Source: PBB1 sp965229345 (GTDB lineage: Bacteria; Pseudomonadota; Gammaproteobacteria; Burkholderiales; Burkholderiaceae_C). Taken from it: DNA of 64,000 bases. Location of the stretch: NCBI GenBank assembly GCA_965229345.1, contig OZ245872.1:248001-312000 (forward strand), written 5' to 3'. The notes below the pieces were generated by a model that was given only the letters and a program-made list of their open reading frames with translations, was not told where the DNA came from and did not search any database. Shown here piece after piece: positions 34,147 to 42,999 of the stretch (the stretch's first letter is position 1; each line of letters opens with the position of its first letter). Made by a program: the position numbers and the translations under genes.

Positions 34147-37100
34147 CTAGGCAGATGCCACGTGGAGGGTCGCGGCCGCGGCGGCACGCCGGGTTCGCCA
34201 GCGCCTGGCGCTCAGCCGGTCCATCAGCACGAACACGACCGGCGTGGTGTACAGCGTCAGCAGCTGGCTCAGGATGAGTCCGCCGACGATCGCAATGCCC
34301 AGCGGCTGCCGCAGCTCGGCACCGTCGCCCGTGCCGAGCGCCAGCGGCACGGCGCCGAAGATCGCGGCGAAGGTCGTCATCAGGATCGGCCGCAGCCGCA
34401 GGTTGGCCGCGCGGTAGATCGCAGCGCCCGCACTCGCCTGGCCTTCACGCTGCCGCACGATTGCGAAGTCGATCATCATGATGGCGTTCTTCTTGACGAT
34501 GCCGATCAGCAGGATCACCGCGATCAACGCGATGATCGAAAAGTCCGTCTTGAACAGCATCAGGGCGAGCAGCGCACCGACGCCCGCCGACGGCAATGTC
34601 GAGAGGATGGTCACCGGGTGGATCAGGCTCTCGTACAGCATGCCGAGCACCAGGTAGATCGCGACGACGGCCGCCAGGATCAGCACCGGCTGCGACGACA
34701 ACGACTGCTGGAACGCGTTGGCCGTGCCCTGGAAGCTCCCCCGAACCGACACCGGCACCCCGAGCTCGGCCATCGCGTTGCCAATGGCGACCGTGGCATC
34801 CGACAGCGACACGCTCGGGGGAAGGTTGAAGCTGATCGTCGAGGCCGGTGAACCGCTTTGGTGATTGACGGACAACGGGGTGTTGGTGGTTTCGACCCGG
34901 GCGATGGCCGACAGCGGCACCTGCGCGCCCGACGTGCTGGTGAGATAGAAGTGGTTCAGCGTCTCCGGTCCCTGGACGTACTGCGGCGCCAGCTCCATGA
35001 CCACGCGGTACTGGTTCAGCGCGTTGTAGATCACCCCGACCTGGCGCTGTCCGAAGGCGTTGTTCAACGCGCTGTCCAGGTTGCTCACCGTGACGCCCAG
35101 CCGCGCGGCGGCATCGCGGTCGATGACCAGCGAGGTCTGCAGGCCCTTGTCCTGCTGATCGGTGTTGACGTCGGCGAGCTCGGGCAGCTGCGACATCGCG
35201 TTGCGCACCCGCGGCCCCCAGGTGCGCAGGCTCTCCACATCGTCGGCCTGCAAGGTGTACTGGTACTGCGCGTTCGACTGGCGGCCCCCGATGCGGATGT
35301 CCTGCACCGGCGCAAAGAACAGGTTGGCCCCGGGCTCGTGGCCGAGCTTGTCGCGCAGGCGGGCCACCACCTCATCGGCCGACACCTTGCGCTCGGCCAG
35401 CGGCTTGAGGGTGATGTAGAAGTTGGCCGAGTTGCTCTGCCCGCCGCCGGTCGACCCACTGACATGGGCCACCGCCGGGTCGGCCTGCAGGATGGCCATG
35501 AACTTGTCGAGGCGGGCCTGCATGGTCTGGAACGAGCTGCCCTGATCGGCCTGGACACCACCGACCAGCGAGCCGGTGTCCTGCTGCGGGAAGAAGGTCT
35601 TGGGGATCGTGGTGTACAGGTGAACATTGAGCGCGACCACCCCTGCCAGCGCCAGGAGGGCCACGGGCTGGTGGCGCAGCGCCCAGATCAGCGAGCGTCG
35701 GTACCCGCGCAGCAGGGCACTGCCGGCGCGCGCCAGCAATCGCCCGGCGCGGCCCGGTGACCGCCTCTCGGCGCGGGGTTGAAGCAGCCGCGCAGCCATC
35801 ATCGGGGTGGTCGTCAGCGACACCACCATCGACACCAGGATGGAGGCCGACAGCACGATGGCGAACTCGCGGAACAGCCGGCCGACGATGCCCCCCATCA
35901 GCAGCAGCGGGATGAAGACCGCGATCAGGCTCAGCGAAATGGACACCACCGTGAAGCCGATCTCGCGCGCGCCCTTGAGCGCCGCCTCGCGGGGCGCCAT
36001 GCCGCGCTCGATGTGGCGCGTGATGTTCTCCAGCACCACGATGGCATCGTCGACCACGAAGCCGGTGGCCACCGTCAGCGCCATGGCCGACAGGTTGTTC
36101 AGGCTGTAGCCGCACAGGTACATCACGCCGAACGTGCCCAGCAGCGACACCGGCACCGCGACCGCCGGGATCACGGTGGCACGCCAGCTTTTCAGGAACA
36201 GCAACACGACCAGGATGACCAGCCCGATCGAGATCGCCATCGCCCGCTCGACCTCTTGCAGCGACGCGCGGATCGTCGGCGTTCGATCGCTGATGACCTG
36301 GAGATCGATCGCACCGGGGATCGACGCCTGCATGCGCGGCAGGATGTCGCGCACCCGCTGCACCGTCTCGATGATGTTGGCACCGGGCTCCTTGAGCACG
36401 AACAGCACCACCGCCGGCTTGCCATTGGCCAGACCGTAGTTGCGCACGTCCTGCACCGAATCGACCACGCGGGCCACGTCGCGCAGCCGTACCGCGGCAC
36501 CCTCTCGGTAAGTCACCAGCACCGGCGCGTAGTCGGCGGCCGTCAGCGCCTGGTCGTTCGCGCCGATCTGCCAGCGGTGATCACCGTCTTCGACCGAGCC
36601 CTTCGGCCGATTGGCGTTGGTGGCCGTGATCGCCAGGCGCACCTTGTCGAGCGAGATGCCCTTGGAGGCCAGCTTGTCCGGATCCAGCTCGACACGCACC
36701 GCGGGCAGAGCCCCGCCGCCCACGTTGACCTGCCCCACGCCCCGCACCTGGGACAGGCGCTGCGCCAGCACCGTGGACGCCGCGTCGTACATCTGGCCTC
36801 GCGTCAGGGTGTCGGAGGTGAGCGCGATGATCATGATCGGCGCCGCGGCCGGGTTCACCTTGCGATAGGTCGGATTGCTCGGCATGCCCGAGGGCAACAG
36901 CGTTCGGGCTGCGTTGATCGCCGCCTGCACATCCCGGGCGGCGCCGTCGATGTCGCGGTCGAGGTCGAACTGCAAGGTGATGTTGGTCGAGCCCAACGAC
37001 GAGCGCGACGTGATCTCGTTGACGCCGGCGATGGTGCCGAGCGCACGCTCGAGCGGCGCAGAGACGGTGGCCGCCATCGTGTCGGGATTGGCACCAGGCA

Positions 37101-37251
37101 GCGACGCACTGACCGAGATGGTCGGAAAGTCCACCTGCGGCAAGGGCGCGATCGGCAGCAACTGGAACCCGAGCAGACCCGCCAGCGCGATGCCCAGCGT
37201 GATCAGCGTCGTGGCGACCGGCCGGTGGATGAACGGGGCGGAGATGCTCAT
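34147..37251 (-). CDS. RND multidrug efflux pump, MdtC-like
   Basis: Inner-membrane RND transporter of 1,034 residues. It has twelve membrane segments and two large periplasmic loops. Transmembrane segment 4 carries T-G-F-V-V-D-D-A-I-V-V-L-E-N, with the paired aspartates of the proton relay. The N-terminus (I-S-A-P-F-I-H-R-P-V-A-T-T-L-I-T-L-G-I) is MdtC-like. The E. coli homologue works as a hetero-trimer with MdtB, and the two-pump operon here suggests the same. Its ATG overlaps the MdtB-like stop by four bases. Confidence 0.94.
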   Translation of the reverse strand: MSISAPFIHRPVATTLITLGIALAGLLGFQLLPIAPLPQVDFPTISVSASLPGANPDTMAATVSAPLERALGTIAGVNEITSRSSLGSTNITLQFDLDRDIDGAARDVQAAINAARTLLPSGMPSNPTYRKVNPAAAPIMIIALTSDTLTRGQMYDAASTVLAQRLSQVRGVGQVNVGGGALPAVRVELDPDKLASKGISLDKVRLAITATNANRPKGSVEDGDHRWQIGANDQALTAADYAPVLVTYREGAAVRLRDVARVVDSVQDVRNYGLANGKPAVVLFVLKEPGANIIETVQRVRDILPRMQASIPGAIDLQVISDRTPTIRASLQEVERAMAISIGLVILVVLLFLKSWRATVIPAVAVPVSLLGTFGVMYLCGYSLNNLSAMALTVATGFVVDDAIVVLENITRHIERGMAPREAALKGAREIGFTVVSISLSLIAVFIPLLLMGGIVGRLFREFAIVLSASILVSMVVSLTTTPMMAARLLQPRAERRSPGRAGRLLARAGSALLRGYRRSLIWALRHQPVALLALAGVVALNVHLYTTIPKTFFPQQDTGSLVGGVQADQGSSFQTMQARLDKFMAILQADPAVAHVSGSTGGGQSNSANFYITLKPLAERKVSADEVVARLRDKLGHEPGANLFFAPVQDIRIGGRQSNAQYQYTLQADDVESLRTWGPRVRNAMSQLPELADVNTDQQDKGLQTSLVIDRDAAARLGVTVSNLDSALNNAFGQRQVGVIYNALNQYRVVMELAPQYVQGPETLNHFYLTSTSGAQVPLSAIARVETTNTPLSVNHQSGSPASTISFNLPPSVSLSDATVAIGNAMAELGVPVSVRGSFQGTANAFQQSLSSQPVLILAAVVAIYLVLGMLYESLIHPVTILSTLPSAGVGALLALMLFKTDFSIIALIAVILLIGIVKKNAIMMIDFAIVRQREGQASAGAAIYRAANLRLRPILMTTFAAIFGAVPLALGTGDGAELRQPLGIAIVGGLILSQLLTLYTTPVVFVLMDRLSARRWRTRRAAAAATLHVASA

Positions 37252-40200
37252 GTGGCCGCGGCGCGGTTCGCCTGCCAGGCCTTGAGACGCTGTGCCTGAC
37301 GGGCGAAGCCGAGGTAGATCACCGGCGTCGTGAACAGCGTGAGCAGCTGACTGACGATCAGGCCACCCACCATCGTCACGCCCAGCGGGTGCCGCAGTTC
37401 ATGGCCGGCGCCGGTGCCCAGCATCAGCGGCAGCGCACCCAACAGCGCTGCCATCGTGGTCATCAGGATCGGCCGGAAGCGCAGCAGACAGGCCTTGTGG
37501 ATCGCCGAGCGCGGCGCCAGCCCTTCCTCGCGCTCGGCGTAGAGCGCGAAGTCGATCATCATGATCGCGTTCTTCTTGACGATGCCGATCAGCAGCACGA
37601 TGCCGATGACGCCGACCACACCCAGGTCCTGCCCGGCCAGCAGCAGCGCCAGCAGGGCCCCCAGACCGGCCGACGGCAGCGTCGAGAGGATGGTGATCGG
37701 GTGGATGTAGCTCTCGTACAGCACGCCCAGCACGATGTACATCGTGACCACCGCGGCCAGGATCAGCAGCAGCGTGCTGCTCAAGGAAGCGCGAAAGGCC
37801 TCGGCTGCACCCTGGAAACTGGTTTCGACGCTGAGCGGCAGGTCGAGGCCGGCCTCCTCAGCCCTGATCGCGTCCACCGCCGCGCCCAGCGACACCCCCG
37901 GCGCGAGGTTGAATGACACGGTGGCCGAGGGAAACTGCGCGACATGGTTGATCGCCAGCGCCGCCGGCCGCTCCAGCACCTGCGCCACCGACGACAGCGG
38001 AACCTGCACCTGCGTGGTCGTGCCGTTGGCACCGGTGCTGGTGCCCGGCACATACAGATCAGAGATGGCCATCGGGCCGCGGCCGAGGCCGGGCGCGGCC
38101 TCCAGCACCACCCGGTACTGGCTCGACTGGGTGTAGATGGTGGACACCAGCCGCTGGCCGAACGCGTTGTAGAGCGCCGTGTCGATCGCGGCGACCGTGA
38201 CGCCGAGCCGGCCTGCCGCTTCGCGGTCGATCTGCACATACGCCTGCTGGCCCTGCTCTTGCAAATCACTCGCCACGTCCACCAGCTCGGGCCGCAGGCG
38301 CAGGCGCTCGAGAAGACGGTTGGTGCTGGTGGCCAGGTCCTTCGCATCGGGCGAGCTGAGCAGGAACTGGTACTGGGTCTTGGAGACCCGGTCCTCGATG
38401 GTCAGGTCCTGCACCGGCTGCATGTAGGCGGTGATGCCTGGCACATGGGCAGTGGCATCGGCGAGTCGGCGGATCACTTCGGATGCCGATGCGTCGCGCT
38501 GCGCGAACGGCTTCAGCGTGATCTGCATGCGCCCGGTGTTCAAGGTGGCATTGGCACCGTCCACGCCGATGAAGGACGAGAGATGGTCCACGTCCGGGTC
38601 TTTGAGGATGGCATCGGCCAGCGCCTGCTGGCGCGCCGCCATGGCATCGAACGAGGTCGTCTGCGTCGCCTCGGTGATGACCTGGATCAGCCCGGTGTCC
38701 TGCACCGGAAAGAAGCCCTTGGGAACGACCCCGTACAGCAGCGCGGTCAGGCCCAGCGTCACCGCGAAGACGCCGAGCGTGGTGCGGGGACGGTCCAGCA
38801 CCCAGGTCAGCGCACGGCCGTAGGCGGCCACCAGTTCATCGAAACGTCGCGCGAACCGGTCGCCGAATCCACCTTGGCGGCGCTCGCGTTCGGGGCGCAG
38901 CAGCCGCGCACTCATCATCGGTGTGAGGGTCAGCGAGACGAAGGCCGAGATCAGGATGGCCACCGCCAGCGTGATGGCGAACTCGTGGAACAGCCGCCCT
39001 ACCACGTCGCCCATGAACAGCAGCGGGATCAGCACCGCCAGCAGCGAGACCGTCAGCGAGATGATGGTGAAGCCGATCTGCTGGCTGCCCTTCAATGCGG
39101 CCTGCATCGGCGAATCGCCTTCTTCGATGAAGCGCGCGATGTTCTCGATCATCACGATCGCGTCGTCGACGACGAAGCCGGTGGAGATCACCAGCGCCAT
39201 CAGCGTGAGGTTGTTGATCGAGAACCCGGCGAGGTAGATGACGCCGAAGGTCCCCACCAGGCTCAGCGGCACGGCCACGCTGGGGATGACCGTGGCACTG
39301 GCGCTGCGCAGGAACAAAAAGATCACCATCACCACCAGTGCGACCGCCAGCAGCAGCTCGAACTCGGTGTCGTTCACCGCCGCGCGGATGGTGGTGGTGC
39401 GATCGGCAACGACCTGCACGTCGACCGATGCCGGCAGCGAGGCCTGCAGCCTGGGCAGCAGGGCACGGACGCGGTCGACGGTCTCGATCACGTTGGCACC
39501 CGGCTGGCGCTGCACGTTGAGGATCACGCCCGGCGTGCGATCCGACCATGCGGCCAGGCGCACGTTCTCGGCATCGTCGATCACCTGCGTCACGTCTTTC
39601 AGACGCACCGGACTGCCGCTCTTCCAGGCAAGGATCAGGTCCTGGTACTCCGCGGCCGACTTCAGCTGGTCGTTGGCGTCGATGGTCGAGGCCCGCTGCG
39701 GGCCGTTGAAACTGCCCTTGGCCTGATTGACATTGGCCGCCACGATGGCCGTGCGCACATCTTCGAGCGACAGTCCCAGAGACGCCATGGCATGCGCATT
39801 GCCCTGGATGCGCACCGCCGGTCGCCTGCCGCCCGCGATGCTGACCAGCCCGACGCCCTCGACCTGCGAGAGCTTGGGTGCCAGGCGGTTCTCGACCAGA
39901 TCGTGCAGCTTGATCACTGGCAGCGACGGTGACGTCACCGCGATGGTCAGCACCGGCGCATCGGCCGGATTGACCTTGCTGTAGATCGGTGGCATCGGCA
40001 GATCGCTGGGCAGCAAGTTGGTGCCCGCGTTGATCGCTGCCTGCACCTCCTGCTCGGCGACGTCGAGCGACAGGCCGAGCGAAAAGCGCAGCGTGATCAC
40101 CGAGGCGCCGCCCGAGCTGCTGCTCGTCATCTGGTTCAACCCCGGCATCTGCCCGAACTGACGCTCCAGCGGCGCGGTCACCGAGGTGGACATCACGTCC

Positions 40201-40367
40201 GGGCTGGCGCCCGGGTACAGCGTGGTGACCTGGATCGTCGGGTAGTCCACCTCGGGCAGCGCCGACAGCGGCATCAGGCGGTAGGCCAGCAACCCCGCCA
40301 GCAGGATGGCCAGCATCAGCAGCGAGGTGGCGACCGGGCGTTCGATGAAGACGCGTGACGGGTTCAT
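37248..40367 (-). CDS. RND multidrug efflux pump, MdtB-like
   Basis: Second inner-membrane RND pump, 1,039 residues from ATG 40367. The start M-N-P-S-R-V-F-I-E-R-P-V-A-T-S-L-L-M is typical of MdtB, and segment 4 reads S-T-G-F-V-V-D-D-A-I-V-M-I-E-N with the proton-relay aspartates. A periplasmic loop holds a short G-A-N-G-T-T-T insert not present in the MdtC-like partner. Together with that partner it probably forms an MdtB2C-type pump. It follows the adaptor gene by 10 bases; an upstream in-frame ATG would overlap the adaptor. Confidence 0.94.
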   Translation of the reverse strand: MNPSRVFIERPVATSLLMLAILLAGLLAYRLMPLSALPEVDYPTIQVTTLYPGASPDVMSTSVTAPLERQFGQMPGLNQMTSSSSGGASVITLRFSLGLSLDVAEQEVQAAINAGTNLLPSDLPMPPIYSKVNPADAPVLTIAVTSPSLPVIKLHDLVENRLAPKLSQVEGVGLVSIAGGRRPAVRIQGNAHAMASLGLSLEDVRTAIVAANVNQAKGSFNGPQRASTIDANDQLKSAAEYQDLILAWKSGSPVRLKDVTQVIDDAENVRLAAWSDRTPGVILNVQRQPGANVIETVDRVRALLPRLQASLPASVDVQVVADRTTTIRAAVNDTEFELLLAVALVVMVIFLFLRSASATVIPSVAVPLSLVGTFGVIYLAGFSINNLTLMALVISTGFVVDDAIVMIENIARFIEEGDSPMQAALKGSQQIGFTIISLTVSLLAVLIPLLFMGDVVGRLFHEFAITLAVAILISAFVSLTLTPMMSARLLRPERERRQGGFGDRFARRFDELVAAYGRALTWVLDRPRTTLGVFAVTLGLTALLYGVVPKGFFPVQDTGLIQVITEATQTTSFDAMAARQQALADAILKDPDVDHLSSFIGVDGANATLNTGRMQITLKPFAQRDASASEVIRRLADATAHVPGITAYMQPVQDLTIEDRVSKTQYQFLLSSPDAKDLATSTNRLLERLRLRPELVDVASDLQEQGQQAYVQIDREAAGRLGVTVAAIDTALYNAFGQRLVSTIYTQSSQYRVVLEAAPGLGRGPMAISDLYVPGTSTGANGTTTQVQVPLSSVAQVLERPAALAINHVAQFPSATVSFNLAPGVSLGAAVDAIRAEEAGLDLPLSVETSFQGAAEAFRASLSSTLLLILAAVVTMYIVLGVLYESYIHPITILSTLPSAGLGALLALLLAGQDLGVVGVIGIVLLIGIVKKNAIMMIDFALYAEREEGLAPRSAIHKACLLRFRPILMTTMAALLGALPLMLGTGAGHELRHPLGVTMVGGLIVSQLLTLFTTPVIYLGFARQAQRLKAWQANRAAAT

Positions 40368-40377
40368 GGCACGGTGC

Positions 40378-41916
40378 TCAAGGGCCCGGTGGGTTGTCAC
40401 GCCCCTCGCGCTGGGCGCGGAACCAGGCACGTCGTTCGTCCGGACTCATCGCCTTGACCTTCTCGGCCTGCTCCGGCGAGAGCCGGTCCATCCAGCGAGG
40501 GCGCTCACCGGTGCTGGCGCCAGAGGCCGGCGGCGAATCCACAGCTTGCCGTTCGCTGCCGGCGGCCGACGCAGCAGAAGCTGGACGGCTGGCCGCGCTG
40601 ACCGGGTCATCAGACCCGCGCCGGTGGCGACGGCCGCCGCCCGCGGGGGCACTCGCACCCGCGCGCTGCTTCGGATCGGCGGCGATGAGCTCCACCTTGG
40701 CGCCTTCGCGCAGGCGGTCGGTGCCATCGATCACCACGTTCTCGTCGGGCTTCAGCGGGCCCTCCACCGCCATCCAGCCGTCATCGACCGCGCCCGGCGT
40801 CACCACCCGGGTGCTGACGGTGTTGTCGGCATTGACGACGTACACATAGAAGCCCTGCGCACCCCTCAGCACGGCCGCCTGAGGCACGGCGATCACGTCG
40901 TTCAGCACGTCGAGCTGCAGCGTCACGCTGACCGCCTGATTGGGGAACAAGGCCTCATCGCGGTTCGGAAACACCGCCTTGACCTTGATCGTGTCGGTGC
41001 TGGGGTCGATGGCGTTGTCGACGGTGGCCACACGCCCGACCGCCAGCTGTCGCTTGCCGCCCCGTTCCCAGGCCTCGACGGGAATCGAAGCTCCGGCCCG
41101 CAGGCGCGCCGTGATCAGCGGCACATGCACCGCCGGCACGGCGAAGACCAGCGAGATGGGCTGGGTCTGGGTGATGCTGACGATGCCGTTGGCGTCCCCC
41201 GGCTGGACCACATTGCCCAGGTCGGCCTGCTTCAGGCCCACGCGGCCGGCGATCGGTGCGGTCACGCGGGTGTACGACAGCTGCACGCGGGCGCTGTCGA
41301 CCGCGCCCTGATCGGCCTTGACCGTGCCCTCCAACTGCCGCACCAGCGCCTCCTGGGTGTCGAGCTGCTGCCTGGGGATCGCATCCTTGGCCAGCAGGCC
41401 GCGATAGCGCTCCAGATCGATGCGGGCGTTGTCGAGCTGGGCCTTGTCGCGCGCCAGGCCGCCCTCGGCCTGGCTGAGCGCTGCCTGGAAGGCGCGCGGA
41501 TCGATCTGCGCCAGCCATTGCCCGGCGCGAACCTGCTGCCCTTCCTGGAAGTTCAGGCTCTGCAGAACGCCGCTGACCTGCGCGTGCACGACGGCGGTGT
41601 TCAATGCACTGATGCTGCCGATCGCGTTGACGCTGATGCGGATGTCCTGCCGACGAACTGCCTGCACCGACACCGGTTGCGCGGCATTCGCGAAGCGGCG
41701 CCCGCCGCCTCCGGGTGCTCGGTCGGCGCGATCGGAGGCTTGTGCGGTATCGGACTCAGCCGGGCTGCCCTCGTTCGCCTTCCACCACCAGAGGGCCGCG
41801 CCCACCAGAAGCAGCCCGAGCAGCCAGGGCATCGTGCGGCGGACCCACCCCCGCCTGCCAGAAGAAGCCGGTGTCGGGTGATGCGGGGTGACTTCTTGCT
41901 CCGTGGGGTCGTTCAT
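40378..41916 (-). CDS. RND efflux membrane-fusion protein, MdtA-like, with C-terminal extension
   Basis: Periplasmic adaptor that joins the pumps to the channel. An N-terminal membrane anchor (about 28-45) is followed by a lipoyl/coiled-coil hairpin core; A-H-V-Q/H-A-Q-V-S-G-V-L-Q and I-D-P-R-A-F-Q-A are typical of MdtA. It is 512 residues, about 100 longer than E. coli MdtA. The extra C-terminal part (about 405-512) is glycine/serine/alanine/arginine-rich and ends in a charged helix with L-S-P-E-Q-A-E-K-V-K-A-M-S-P-D-E-R-R. That helix resembles the L-x-x-E-Q motifs of Spy/CpxP-type periplasmic proteins (inference). First gene of the operon; a weak promoter (TTGCGT, 19 bases, TAGACT) lies at 41957-41987. 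Confidence 0.9.
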   Translation of the reverse strand: MNDPTEQEVTPHHPTPASSGRRGWVRRTMPWLLGLLLVGAALWWWKANEGSPAESDTAQASDRADRAPGGGGRRFANAAQPVSVQAVRRQDIRISVNAIGSISALNTAVVHAQVSGVLQSLNFQEGQQVRAGQWLAQIDPRAFQAALSQAEGGLARDKAQLDNARIDLERYRGLLAKDAIPRQQLDTQEALVRQLEGTVKADQGAVDSARVQLSYTRVTAPIAGRVGLKQADLGNVVQPGDANGIVSITQTQPISLVFAVPAVHVPLITARLRAGASIPVEAWERGGKRQLAVGRVATVDNAIDPSTDTIKVKAVFPNRDEALFPNQAVSVTLQLDVLNDVIAVPQAAVLRGAQGFYVYVVNADNTVSTRVVTPGAVDDGWMAVEGPLKPDENVVIDGTDRLREGAKVELIAADPKQRAGASAPAGGGRRHRRGSDDPVSAASRPASAASAAGSERQAVDSPPASGASTGERPRWMDRLSPEQAEKVKAMSPDERRAWFRAQREGRDNPPGP

Positions 41917-42121
41917 TGAAACTCGGTGGCCGTGGTGCTGTGCTGTGCTGCCCCTCAGTCTAGGCCGAAGCACCGACGGTCACGCAAGAGGGGAAGGAGT
42001 GTGTGGGGGGCCACGACGCACCCAGCGTCGCGCTGAAGACAGATGCTGTGCGAAGAGTGTTGCTGCTGTGTTTCCGACTGGGCAACCACCGCGACAATGC
42101 GCGCACACGGGAGCGCTGACC

Positions 42122-42829
42122 ATGGGCCGAATGACTTGCACCCACCTGAACCTCCGCGGCTGGCGCCGAGACATCGCGCCACGCAGCATCGTGGTCGGGC
42201 TGCTGTGCGCCGGCCTGTCGACCCACCCGGTGTTTGCAACACCCCCTGTGCTGCCCGCCGTCGATCTGATCGTTCAGGTCCGGGTGATCAACGAGGCCGA
42301 GCTGGCCGAGGAAGCGGCGCCCAGCCCGTCACCAGAACACGCCCAGCAGAGACTGGAGATCCGCAGTGCGGCCCAGGCGCCGGCGTCGACCCGGACCCAG
42401 GCAATCCGCGTGCTCAACGGCCGCACCGCAGAGATGTCCTGGTCGCAAGCGCTCCCGATTCAGTGGATGCAGGCGGCGCAGCGGCGGGGCCGGACAGGCG
42501 GCGGCGCCAACGGCGGCATCGTCAATGCGCTGACATGGCTGCGCGCTGGGCAGTCTTTGTCTGTGCAGCCATGCTGGCCAGGGGGTCGCGCTCCCGTGCA
42601 GGTCGATCTGCGCATCGAGACCCAGGACATCGACGATCGACGGGGTGCCGACATTCCTGCGTCCGGCGCGCAGACCTGGGCGTCGACCTTGTCCGTGCCT
42701 TGGGGTCAGTGGACCACGTTCGCCACAACGGGCGCTCCGCAGCCATCCCCTGATGGCGCCACCTGGTCGACGCAGTCGGCGCAGGCGCATGGCCCGCAAT
42801 TCATGCAGTTGCGGGTGACGCGACATTGA
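42122..42829 (+). CDS. Secreted protein of unknown function
   Basis: 235-residue protein with an N-terminal signal: basic start, hydrophobic run about 22-37, then T-H-P-V-F-A before T-P-P. The mature part has a beta-rich look, with two recognisable stretches: I-R-V-L-N-G-R-T-A-E-M-S-W (95-107) and L-R-A-G-Q-S-L-S-V-Q-P-C-W-P-G-G (140-155), separated by a glycine-rich loop. The pattern faintly recalls the core of secretin proteins, but the protein is too short to be one, so no function is claimed. ATG 42122 has GGGAG upstream. It is divergent from the efflux operon across 205 bases and may share its control region. Confidence 0.7.
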   Translation: MGRMTCTHLNLRGWRRDIAPRSIVVGLLCAGLSTHPVFATPPVLPAVDLIVQVRVINEAELAEEAAPSPSPEHAQQRLEIRSAAQAPASTRTQAIRVLNGRTAEMSWSQALPIQWMQAAQRRGRTGGGANGGIVNALTWLRAGQSLSVQPCWPGGRAPVQVDLRIETQDIDDRRGADIPASGAQTWASTLSVPWGQWTTFATTGAPQPSPDGATWSTQSAQAHGPQFMQLRVTRH

Positions 42830-42999
42830 GGCACTCCACCCCGCGACGGGAACCCTACCCTGAAAATTCATGCGGGTTGACCCTGACATCTACAGGGGTT
42901 CACTCTAATATTCACGCCGGCGGCTGGCGAGGTACCTTCTCTACTCGGTGGTGACGTCTTGCCATGGCTTGGTGGAATTGACTCGGACTTGGAGTGGTA

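Noticed and set aside
37944..39932. 662-codon frame antisense to the MdtB-like gene
   Set aside because: High-GC shadow of a real gene with low-complexity R/H/Q/D composition; no domain.
41957..41987. Promoter for the efflux operon (TTGCGT-N19-TAGACT)
   Set aside because: The 19-base spacing is poor for sigma70, so it is mentioned only in the adaptor gene entry.
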